From positions 1 through 45,503 of the forward strand of contig MPNB01000024.1 in NCBI GenBank assembly GCA_002238805.1: DNA of 45,503 bases. Reading direction: 5' to 3'. Numbering within the stretch: the first letter of the stretch is position 1; each line of letters opens with the position of its first letter. A program made the translations under genes and the position numbers. The notes under the pieces are model-generated. The model did not search any database, was not told the DNA's origin, and saw only the letters and a list, made by a program, of their open reading frames with translations. Below, one piece after another: positions 9,472-17,586 of the stretch. The stretch comes from Rhodothermaceae bacterium bin80 (GTDB lineage Bacteria > Bacteroidota > Rhodothermia > Rhodothermales > Bin80).

Positions 9472-9947
9472 GATAAAATCCAGAATTAATATCTGATATT
9501 GAGAGCAATCTTCACGGTCCACCGAGCTATTGGTTGTCCTGAACCAGCCCTGTATGGATTGGACGGGGCTCTCATATTTGACCTGACTAAACGGTTTCCG
9601 GTCGACTGGTGAAAGTGTTGCCCCTGCTTCCGATTCCCCAGAATATACACAGGACTCGGTGAAAACGATTTAAAATACGGTTCTGTCAATTGCAACCCTA
9701 CATTAGCCCATCGGGCAAGGAAAGTGGATTTTGAATCTGCCTCAGTGAGTAAGTAGGTTGTTACAGAGGCGGAACAAAGGAGTCGAAAACGACAGCGTTT
9801 TTTCTACTGGTCTGCAGAATATAGATTTCATATAAAAAAAATTGATAAATTCCCGGTATCTCCTAGCCAGCCAACCCGCAGTTAAGAGACGGTCCTTAGG
9901 CCATCAAAAATGTCACTTAGCATTCAGCCCAAGATAGAGGTTTTTAG
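9472..9947. other. Divergent intergenic region between AKR and TonB receptor genes
   Basis: 476 bp without a convincing gene (a 69-codon - strand frame at 9486-9695 has no recognisable features). It must carry the promoters of both divergent genes. I looked for a Zur-type palindrome ahead of the metal-type receptor and saw none I could defend. An A-rich tract lies at 9830-9841. Confidence 0.4.
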
Positions 9948-12344
9948 ATGAGAAAAGTATATGCACTGATTTTTGGCGTTGTAGTCATTTTGGCATCCTC
10001 TCAGTTTGCGAATGCGCAGGATTGGGGGCGTATTGAAGGCACCGTTTATGTTACAGATGGCACCGTGGCAACGGATGCAACGGTTAACCTGGTGGGTTTG
10101 AACTACTCCCAGCAAGTCGATGAATCTGGACAGTACGTGTTTGAGGAGGTGCCCTCCGGTTCAGTACTTCTACGTGTTACGAGCCCGCGTTGGGGACGGA
10201 ATTCAATGACGGTCACAGTTGTGGCAGGGGAAACGACGGAGGCAGATATTGAAGTCTTACGTCACTTCCACCTGGAAGAGATTGTTGTCTCGACAGGTCC
10301 CACAGCTCTTACCCGCTCCGAACTGATCAATCCGGTAGGAGTTCTGACAGATCAGGATCTGGTCGAATCAAGTGCGCTTAGCCTAGGCGAATCTTTGAAG
10401 GAGATGCCGGGAATTTCATCAACATATTTTGGTCCGGCAATCAGCCGACCGATTATTGGTGGGGTTGGAGGCAGCAGAGTGAAAATTCTTCAACAGGGCG
10501 TAGATACAGGTGATCTTAGTGATCAGGGCGCAGATCATGCAGTAAATATTGATGCTTTTGATGCTGGGCGGATTGAGATCATTCGCGGACCAGGTGCGCT
10601 GTTGTACGGAAGCAATGCAACCGGTGGGGTCATAAACATTCTTGATGGTCGGGTTCCAAATGAGCGACCGACAGGATTTGTTGGAGGAACCGTAATGGGC
10701 AGGGTTGGATCGGTAGCTGATGAGCGGAGTGGGGGTGGAAATGTGTCCGGAGCTTTTGGAAATTTCGTTTGGCGTGCACGTGCCCTGGTGCGCGAAAGTG
10801 GTGATGTTGCGACACCTGAATTCATGCCGGAAGAAGAGCATGATGAACATGGTGAAGAAGAGGAACATCATGAGGAGGAGGAGGAACATCATGAGGAGGA
10901 GGAACATCTTGAGGAGGAGGGAATGCATGGAGAGCATTTAACAAGTGTCGAGAACTCCGGGAGTTCGCTGACAAGAGGATCATTTGGTTTATCCTGGATT
11001 GGTCGACGTGGATATATTGGCGGTGCCGTGACCATGCATAATAACAGTCATGGTGTGCCTGGACATGCTCATCACGAGGAGGAGCATGAAGAGGGGGAAG
11101 AAGAAGGTCATGAAGAAGAAGGTCATGAGGATGAAGGCCATGAAGAAGGAGTGGAAGAAGTGACGGCAGACCTAACCTCCAGGACATATGATCTTGAAGG
11201 TGCGTACCGCTTCTCCAACACGATATTTCGAGGAATACGCTTCAGGGCCGCGCTCACCGACTACGAAAATGCCGAGCTGGAACATATCGAAGAAGGTGAG
11301 GAGGGGTTTAGCACTATTTTGGGCAATGATCAGCTGGAGGGTCGTTTGGAAGTGGATCATGTACTTGCGAGCAATATGACGGGGGTTGCCGGCATACAGA
11401 TCGAGGACAGTGAATTGACGACTGAGGGGAGTGAGGCTTATCTGCCAAACACGTTATCTACCGGTATTGGCATATTTGCGCTTGAACGCGTTGATCTTGA
11501 CGCATTGAGGTTTGAGTTTGCTGGTCGAATGCAATGGCAGTCACATGACCCAAGAGAATCTGAGCTTACAGCAAGATCCTTCTCGGCTTTAAGTTTGAGT
11601 GGAGGCGTGAACTACGAAAGAAGTGAGGGCATTGTATTCTCGCTCAGTTGGGCCCGTGCGGCAAAAATGCCGGATGTGGCGGAATTATACGCCCAAGGGT
11701 TGCACACAGCAACACGTGCTGTGGAATTAGGCAATCAAGATCTTGAGGTTGAGACTACCAACGGAGTGACGCTTTCCAGCCAGATCCAGGCAGATCCTTT
11801 GAAGGCAACGATCAGCGCATACACAAACCACACGGACGACTTTATATATCTTGCACCGACAGGACAGGAAGACGAGGGCAGTCCAATCTACCAGATGAAC
11901 CAGGCCGAGGCCAGGATTTCCGGGGTGGAAGTGGATACAAGGTTTGAGCTGCTGCATGGTCAAGCGTCGCACCTGGTGCTGCGTCTATGGGGCGATTATG
12001 TAAGGGGGCGATTGGTCGCGAATGAACAGGACCTGCCTCGCATGCCTCCCTTGCGTGTAGGAGCGGGACTGCGGTACGAGTTCGGTGATTTTGATGTTGA
12101 CTTCTCCGTGAAACATGTGACCGATCAGGAACGGGTTTTCCCGGGAGAGGAGGAAACCCATGGCTATACAATGATCAATGCCACAGCCAGGTACCGCTTA
12201 ATTTTGGGCTCTACAGTTCAGAATATCTCCCTGCAGGGTATGAATTTGACAAATGTTCTGGCAAGGGAGCACACATCGTTTGTGAAGGGCCTGGTACCAC
12301 TACCGGGTAGGGATATCCGGTTATCCTACACGTTTGTGTTCTAG
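9948..12344 (+). CDS. TonB-dependent outer-membrane receptor, ZnuD-like with His/Glu-rich loops
   Basis: A 798-aa outer-membrane transporter. Signal peptide at 1-23 (ends FANA, then QDWG). Residues 25-100 form a carboxypeptidase-regulatory-like beta-sandwich (RIEGTVYVTDG). The plug follows (EEIVVSTGPTALTRSE; IEIIRGPGALLYGSNATGGVIN), then the barrel, ending with LSYTFVF (terminal aromatic Phe). Two low-complexity stretches rich in Glu and His, about residues 293-330 and 372-403, fall where extracellular loops are expected. ZnuD-type zinc receptors carry such loops for metal capture, so zinc or another divalent metal is the likely substrate (inference). The repeated GAGGAG/CATCAT codons could slip during replication. 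It stands alone, with no ABC transporter or TonB gene nearby. Confidence 0.88.
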   Translation: MRKVYALIFGVVVILASSQFANAQDWGRIEGTVYVTDGTVATDATVNLVGLNYSQQVDESGQYVFEEVPSGSVLLRVTSPRWGRNSMTVTVVAGETTEADIEVLRHFHLEEIVVSTGPTALTRSELINPVGVLTDQDLVESSALSLGESLKEMPGISSTYFGPAISRPIIGGVGGSRVKILQQGVDTGDLSDQGADHAVNIDAFDAGRIEIIRGPGALLYGSNATGGVINILDGRVPNERPTGFVGGTVMGRVGSVADERSGGGNVSGAFGNFVWRARALVRESGDVATPEFMPEEEHDEHGEEEEHHEEEEEHHEEEEHLEEEGMHGEHLTSVENSGSSLTRGSFGLSWIGRRGYIGGAVTMHNNSHGVPGHAHHEEEHEEGEEEGHEEEGHEDEGHEEGVEEVTADLTSRTYDLEGAYRFSNTIFRGIRFRAALTDYENAELEHIEEGEEGFSTILGNDQLEGRLEVDHVLASNMTGVAGIQIEDSELTTEGSEAYLPNTLSTGIGIFALERVDLDALRFEFAGRMQWQSHDPRESELTARSFSALSLSGGVNYERSEGIVFSLSWARAAKMPDVAELYAQGLHTATRAVELGNQDLEVETTNGVTLSSQIQADPLKATISAYTNHTDDFIYLAPTGQEDEGSPIYQMNQAEARISGVEVDTRFELLHGQASHLVLRLWGDYVRGRLVANEQDLPRMPPLRVGAGLRYEFGDFDVDFSVKHVTDQERVFPGEEETHGYTMINATARYRLILGSTVQNISLQGMNLTNVLAREHTSFVKGLVPLPGRDIRLSYTFVF

Positions 12345-12543
12345 CACGGAATATTGTGGTTGAGCTACTCATTCGCCTCTCAGAATATGTCGGAATATGT
12401 TGAGTGCACGGTTAACCCGGCAGGCGGCAGGAGTATACGCCGTCCGTCGTTGATATGTTATTGATCCAAGCCCGATTTTGAGCGTACGGGGTGATCATGG
12501 GAATCCATACTAATTTGCTTGTCGGTTAGAATCTGTTGTTGTT

Positions 12544-14163
12544 GTGCTAGATCCTCTTTTTGAAGTTCCTCTCAAATTCCGGCACTACTTTAAGGAGCGC
12601 GGGCCAAAGCCCTCTGCAGGTGAAATATTGTCGGCACCGGTGCAGACAAATGCAGGTTTGGATCCCTATGACCAGCCTCTGACACGTCGAGAGGCCACGC
12701 ATCTGTTTCGAAGAGTCGCATTTGGGGGCAACATTGCGCAGGTAGAAGCGGCTGTCGGGCGTTTAGCCCCCGAGGCAGTACATCAGATTGTGCAGGATGG
12801 ACTCCAAAGCCCGATGCCGGCCCCGCCTTCCTGGCACGAGGACTGGCCGCCGTGGAGTGGATCAGACACCATCAAACAGGCTTATTTTGACAAGCAGTTT
12901 GGTTGGGCAGCGGAGCTTTCAGCTATCTGGCTTGCTCAGATGGTCGAAAATGGTCTACGTGACCGAATGACGCTTTTTTGGCACGATCACTTTGCAACAG
13001 AGCGCGCTACATATTTCTACGCAATTCTGGCCCACAAGCATCTCACTACACTGCGCAAACACGCATTGGGGAACTTCAAGGATTTCGTGGTTGCCGTTGG
13101 TATCGATCCTGCGATGCTGATATATCTTGATGGAAGACTCAGTACACGGCAAAGTCCTAACGAAAACTATGCAAGGGAGCTCGTTGAGCTATTCACCATG
13201 GGGCAGTTCGACAAACATGGTAATCCTAACTATACGCAGGACGATATTGTCGAACTGTCGCGTGCACTGACAGGTTATCAGGTAGACTATAAATATCTCA
13301 GGGCGCATTTAACACAGAGTTTGCGGGATACCACAAACAAGACCATCTTTGGCAGAACCGAGCGGTTTGACTTTGGGGGAGCGCATCTAGTGCTTTTCGA
13401 GGAACGTGCCCCTCAGATTGCTGACTTCATGGCACGCAAGCTGTACAAGGAATTCGTTTACGTAACACCGCACGAAGCAGTCGTCGAGCAGCTTGCCCAA
13501 TGTTTTCTCGACAACAATTTTGAAATCGCTCCGGTGCTGGAAGCCCTGTTCTCCAGCCGTCATTTTTACTCGGAGGAGGTGATAGGGGCACAAATAAAGA
13601 GCCCGGCCGCAATGTTTGTTGGCATTCTGCGGGCTTTCGGGCAAGGTGTTCCTCCACGTTCTGGATTGAATACCATTCGTTACGGGATGGAGCGCCTTTC
13701 TCAGAATATTTTTGACCCTCCCAGCGTCGCCGGTTGGCCCGGGTATCGGACTTGGGTTTCGACATCCTCGTTGCCTGAACGATGGTCGCAGCTCAGTCAG
13801 CTGTTACAGTCGACTCAATTCGGAATATTCAGTTTGAATGGCGTTCAGCTTGCCCGGGAACTTGCGGATGAAAATGACGATCTGGCGGTATTTAAAGTTC
13901 CGGTGGCAATAGCCGAACACCTTTTGGCTGTACCACTTGAGGACATCTCTATCGATGCACCTCCGGAATTTGCCGGAGATCTGATCACCCATCCAATTCC
14001 GGACGAGATACAGAATGGCCCGGGCTATGTTCTGGATCTGACGCGCATATTTCTCCGCGGTTTTCCATGGTACAGTTGGAAGCTTAGCCGACAGGGAATC
14101 GCGTACCAGACGATGGAATACATCAGATGGATAGCCGGGTTACCGGAGTATCAGCTCACCTAG
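12544..14163 (+). CDS. DUF1800 family protein
   Basis: A 539-aa DUF1800 protein. Family marks are LTRREATHLFRRVAFGG near the N-terminus, TLFWHDHFATE (about 140-152), NENYARELVELFTMG (about 205-219) and PPSVAGWPGYRTWV near residue 400. It starts at GTG 12544, since the frame has a stop 30 bp upstream and no nearby ATG. No classical signal peptide is obvious. DUF1800 genes almost always precede a DUF1501 gene, as here, where the next start lies 5 bp downstream. The pair is widespread in Bacteroidota, Planctomycetota and Proteobacteria. Its biochemical role is not established; links to exported proteins or glycan metabolism are only suggestive. Confidence 0.85.
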   Translation: MLDPLFEVPLKFRHYFKERGPKPSAGEILSAPVQTNAGLDPYDQPLTRREATHLFRRVAFGGNIAQVEAAVGRLAPEAVHQIVQDGLQSPMPAPPSWHEDWPPWSGSDTIKQAYFDKQFGWAAELSAIWLAQMVENGLRDRMTLFWHDHFATERATYFYAILAHKHLTTLRKHALGNFKDFVVAVGIDPAMLIYLDGRLSTRQSPNENYARELVELFTMGQFDKHGNPNYTQDDIVELSRALTGYQVDYKYLRAHLTQSLRDTTNKTIFGRTERFDFGGAHLVLFEERAPQIADFMARKLYKEFVYVTPHEAVVEQLAQCFLDNNFEIAPVLEALFSSRHFYSEEVIGAQIKSPAAMFVGILRAFGQGVPPRSGLNTIRYGMERLSQNIFDPPSVAGWPGYRTWVSTSSLPERWSQLSQLLQSTQFGIFSLNGVQLARELADENDDLAVFKVPVAIAEHLLAVPLEDISIDAPPEFAGDLITHPIPDEIQNGPGYVLDLTRIFLRGFPWYSWKLSRQGIAYQTMEYIRWIAGLPEYQLT

Positions 14164-14168
14164 GAATC

Positions 14169-15806
14169 ATGGAGCACGGCGTAAGTGAACGATTTGGAAG
14201 CTGCCTGGAGCACGGTTGTGCACATACGGATGAGCACAGCCTGTGGTCACGAAGGAATTTTCTGACCAGTCTGGGACATGCCATCGGCTCCTCAATAGTG
14301 CTTGGTTCCACGACGGTCAATGCACTGGCAAAATCCCCTGTGCTGGATATACTCAACGGCCATAATTCCGAGAGGATATTGGTCCTGTTGCAGCTTGGAG
14401 GGGGGAATGACGGTCTGAATACAGTTATTCCAGTTGAGGATGGATATTATTTTCGTGCACGCCCGACGCTGTCTATCCCCAAAAATGTAGCCCTGCCATT
14501 GACGGATACGCTGGGGTTGCATCCTGCGTTGAAAACGTTGCGTGGGCTCTACGATGATGGGCAGATGGCCATCATCCAGGGAGTTGGATATAAAAATTCA
14601 AGCTTATCGCACTTTCAGGGCACCGACAACTGGATGTCGGGCACTGAATCGGTCGGGCATGATGTATCTGGATGGGTAGGGCGAAAGTTGGAGTTCAGTC
14701 ATCCCGACTTCGAAACAAAACCACGCGAATATCCTCTAGCCGTGCAGGTAGGAGGTATTTCCTCGCGCTTGTTCGACGGACATGAGCAGGGCATGGGTAT
14801 GACCATGGCCAATGTGGACGTATTTCGGAGGCTTGTGCGTACGGGTCGGTTGTTTGACGAAAAATCTGCTCCCGACAACGCTTATGGCAATGAGGTTGCT
14901 TTCGTGCGCCGTATTGCCAATGACACATTTACTTACGGCAAGGCAGTCCAGGAAGCTGCTTCGAGGGGGACCAACGCTATTTCGTATCCGCGGGTTGTGC
15001 CAGCATATCTCACCGAGAGACTTTCCACAGTTGCCCGTCTCATCAAAGGGAACCTTGGGGCTCGGGTGTATCACGTTGGCTTGGGGGGATTCGACACACA
15101 TGGTTCCCAGGGTAGTGTGTATGGCCGTCACGCAACACTGCTGAGAGCTATGGCGGAGACGGTCAATGCCTTCCTCAATGACTTGGGGGAACGCAGTAAG
15201 GAGGTGCTGGTCATGACTTTTTCGGAGTTCGGCAGGCGGGTAAACGAGAACGGCTCGGATGGGACCGATCATGGTACTGCAGCGCCGTTGTTTCTATTTG
15301 GTCCAGGGGTCAAAGGTGGGCTCCTAGGCGATGCGCCTTCGCTTCGTGATTTGGATGCTCATGGCAATCTTAAGTATGGGATTGATTTTCGCGCTGTTTA
15401 TTCAACGGTGTTGCAGCACTGGTTTGGTTTCACAGGTCCTACCAGTGCACAGGTTCTGGGTGAGTCATTCGATCCACTGGACGTTATTGCCAAGCCATCT
15501 GATCCAATATATACCGGAGCTGAGCGTACAGCTGAAGTGCCCATTTCTATTGTATTACATCAGAATTACCCCAACCCATTCAATCCAGCGACGACTATTG
15601 AGTACCGACTTGGAGCGTATGGTAGGGTCACGCTTAACGTTTTTGATGTAACGGGTCGACGGGTAAAGACGTTAGTGGACCGGACGCTGCCTCCCGGACA
15701 GCACTCAGTTCAGTTTGATGCTGCGGGACTTCCAAGTGGGACTTATCTCTACCAGTTGCGTGTGGGCACTCAAGTAGCCTCGCGCAGAATGGTATTGCTC
15801 AGGTAG
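14169..15806 (+). CDS. DUF1501 protein with Tat signal and type IX sorting domain
   Basis: About 545 aa from ATG 14169, 5 bp after the DUF1800 stop (an in-frame ATG at 14127 would overlap). A twin-arginine leader (WSRRNFLTSLGHAIGSSIV) is followed by the DUF1501 domain, a sulfatase/alkaline-phosphatase-like fold with LLQLGGGNDGLNTVIP, GLGGFDTHGSQ and MTFSEFGRRVNENGSDGTDHG. The last about 85 residues are a type IX secretion C-terminal domain (QNYPNPFNPATTIEY, VFDVTGRRVKTL, GTYLYQLRVG). So it appears Tat-exported and then delivered to the surface. It forms an operon with the DUF1800 gene. Its 3' end overlaps the end of convergent pnuC by 37 bp. Substrate unknown. Confidence 0.88.
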   Translation: MEHGVSERFGSCLEHGCAHTDEHSLWSRRNFLTSLGHAIGSSIVLGSTTVNALAKSPVLDILNGHNSERILVLLQLGGGNDGLNTVIPVEDGYYFRARPTLSIPKNVALPLTDTLGLHPALKTLRGLYDDGQMAIIQGVGYKNSSLSHFQGTDNWMSGTESVGHDVSGWVGRKLEFSHPDFETKPREYPLAVQVGGISSRLFDGHEQGMGMTMANVDVFRRLVRTGRLFDEKSAPDNAYGNEVAFVRRIANDTFTYGKAVQEAASRGTNAISYPRVVPAYLTERLSTVARLIKGNLGARVYHVGLGGFDTHGSQGSVYGRHATLLRAMAETVNAFLNDLGERSKEVLVMTFSEFGRRVNENGSDGTDHGTAAPLFLFGPGVKGGLLGDAPSLRDLDAHGNLKYGIDFRAVYSTVLQHWFGFTGPTSAQVLGESFDPLDVIAKPSDPIYTGAERTAEVPISIVLHQNYPNPFNPATTIEYRLGAYGRVTLNVFDVTGRRVKTLVDRTLPPGQHSVQFDAAGLPSGTYLYQLRVGTQVASRRMVLLR

Positions 15807-16378
15807 GAGGTTCTCCAAGCTATATACCCTGTGGTGGCCAGACCGAGGTAAAGCGCATAGAGTAGAAGCGTAGGATAGAGTTCAGTTGCTATATAGAGAC
15901 CAACATAGATCGCGTCAGCAACAATCCAGACAAGCCAACTCTCGAGGATTTTACGGGCAGCCATCCAACTGGCAATTACACTGAGTGTAGTGGTTAGGGC
16001 TTCTGTTAGTGGGTAGGGTGATCCGGTCAAGTATTCAAGCAGCAGTGCGAACCCTGTGGTCCCCATTAGGGTCAATAAAAGAAGTATCAAACCAACAACT
16101 GGACGGAGGCGGGTGACCATCAAGGTTCCGCCTTCGGGGCCTCCGGTTAGCCAGGCCCGCCATCCATAGATAGATATGCCAACGAATAACCCCTGGAGGA
16201 GCATGGTGGTGTAGAGGCGGGTCTCAAAGAACACAACGGCAAAAAGCAGGCTGCTGATGATGGCAACCGGCCACGTCCAGATGTTTTGGCGAATATTAAA
16301 CCACACGCACAGGATGCCCGTAAGCACAGCGACGCTTTCCAGAAGCCGTTCTTCAAGAATTTCCAAGAGTAGATTCAC
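15770..16378 (-). CDS. pnuC: PnuC nicotinamide riboside/mononucleotide transporter
   Basis: A 202-aa integral membrane protein with about seven hydrophobic segments, matching PnuC in length. Family marks are the early WFNIRQNIWTWPVAIISS segment, YGWRAWLTGG, and the late WLVWIVADAIYVGLYI region, where Trp/Asn/Asp residues line the vitamin path in PnuC structures. It imports nicotinamide riboside (a B3 vitamer) by facilitated diffusion. The start (ATG 16378) overlaps the stop of the FG-GAP gene in an ATGA, so the two are translationally coupled. With nadC in the same - strand run, the cell has both a de novo and a salvage step to NAD here. The 3' end overlaps the DUF1501 gene. Confidence 0.9.
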   Translation of the reverse strand: MNLLLEILEERLLESVAVLTGILCVWFNIRQNIWTWPVAIISSLLFAVVFFETRLYTTMLLQGLFVGISIYGWRAWLTGGPEGGTLMVTRLRPVVGLILLLLTLMGTTGFALLLEYLTGSPYPLTEALTTTLSVIASWMAARKILESWLVWIVADAIYVGLYIATELYPTLLLYALYLGLATTGYIAWRTSYLSNTILREAT

Positions 16379-17574
16379 CGGATCTGAATAACGTAAACTG
16401 CTCCCGCATCAGTGCTGCCTGTGGTGCCAATCAGTGCAGTCTGGTTGTAAAGGTCAATGGAGTTGCCGAAGGCGGCTTCCCCAATATCTATTATTCCCTG
16501 GTAGTGCCATTGTCCATTGTTGCGGGCGAATATGTAGACCACGCGATCGACATTGAAATTCAGACGGAGTTGCTCGTCGTAGCCAACGATAAGGGCCCTA
16601 TCTCCATACAGCGCTACCTCTGTACCGAAAGCCCCTTTTCGGTAGGGTGTAGGGGGTTCCAGTGTGGCAGTTTTCAGCCAGGCTCCGGTTGAATCGCGGG
16701 CGAACAAAGTAGCCTGTCCAGACTCATTCTGTCCGGCCTTGGTCTGTCCAACAAGCAGTTCATCGCCGTGCAGGTCCAGTGAAATGAAAAAATCTTCGAT
16801 TCCTCCCAGCCGAGCAACCTCTGACCACGATCCATCTTGGTCAGATTCAAATAGATAGACTGAGCCTGCATGCCGATTGAAGTAGGCGCTGCCTGCGACC
16901 GCCAAGCGGTCAAGGTGGAGTGCAGCATTACCACCAAAAATACCGGCCGATACTCCACCACTGCCGGTCACTCTATGGGTCAGTGACCAAATGTTGTCGC
17001 GTTTTTCGTAGATGTAGGCAGCGCCGTTCATCTGATTGCCGGGTGTTGCATCACCGGCAGTTGTGAAGAGTACGCGACCATCATGTACAGCAACGGCGGC
17101 GCCTGCCGGTCCCTCCCGGTTATGGCCGGTACTGGTGAGGCGCCCTGTCTGTGTCCAGTTGCCTGTATCGTACCGTTCAAACACATAGACCGCATTCGAG
17201 CGTTCGGCAGCAAAATATTCCTGGCTGCCTGCCACAAGGGCCACGTTGCCATCAAGTGCGACTTTTCGACCAAAAACGAGGCCTTCCTCACAATCTGAAG
17301 GGATAAGTCGTGCTGTTTTGTGCCAGTAACCGGTAGAATCCACCAACTCGAAGATATAGGCGGCTCCGGCACCAACCCCACAGGACGCTTCTCCACTTGC
17401 CCCAACAATCGCGCGGTTTCCATCGAGGGCTACCGAAGTTCCGAAATAGTTGCCACTGGTCGTGTCTGCATGAGGCAGCCGTGTGATCTGGGCCTGTACA
17501 CAGAACGTGCAGCCCAATCCCCAAATCAGTATCACTCCGAATTTCAGGAGGTATCTCTGCGCGTAATCCTTCAT
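16375..17574 (-). CDS. Secreted FG-GAP-repeat (beta-propeller) protein
   Basis: A 399-aa predicted exported protein: basic start, hydrophobic core (FGVILIWGLGCTFCVQA), then the mature part from about residue 28. The body is made of repeats of about 50 residues with the pattern G-V-x-V-A-L-D-G-x-R-A-I-V-G-A then AYIFE and W...T..L (FGTSVALDGNRAIVGASG, FGRKVALDGNVALVAGS, FGTEVALYGDRALIVGY). These are FG-GAP/integrin-alpha-like blades, so a beta-propeller is expected. No sorting domain is seen at the C-terminus. Function unknown, probably surface adhesion or binding. It sits 12 bp downstream of the ABC-F gene and overlaps pnuC by 4 bp. Confidence 0.82.
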   Translation of the reverse strand: MKDYAQRYLLKFGVILIWGLGCTFCVQAQITRLPHADTTSGNYFGTSVALDGNRAIVGASGEASCGVGAGAAYIFELVDSTGYWHKTARLIPSDCEEGLVFGRKVALDGNVALVAGSQEYFAAERSNAVYVFERYDTGNWTQTGRLTSTGHNREGPAGAAVAVHDGRVLFTTAGDATPGNQMNGAAYIYEKRDNIWSLTHRVTGSGGVSAGIFGGNAALHLDRLAVAGSAYFNRHAGSVYLFESDQDGSWSEVARLGGIEDFFISLDLHGDELLVGQTKAGQNESGQATLFARDSTGAWLKTATLEPPTPYRKGAFGTEVALYGDRALIVGYDEQLRLNFNVDRVVYIFARNNGQWHYQGIIDIGEAAFGNSIDLYNQTALIGTTGSTDAGAVYVIQIR

Positions 17575-17586
17575 TGCAACGGTTGA

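Noticed and set aside
9472..9947. Zur or riboswitch element ahead of the TonB receptor
   Set aside because: No Zur-like palindrome or cobalamin-riboswitch box could be found by reading.
10822..11187. 121-codon - strand frame rich in Leu, His and Pro
   Set aside because: It is the antisense of the Glu/His-rich loops of the TonB receptor; the low-complexity DNA gives open frames on both strands.
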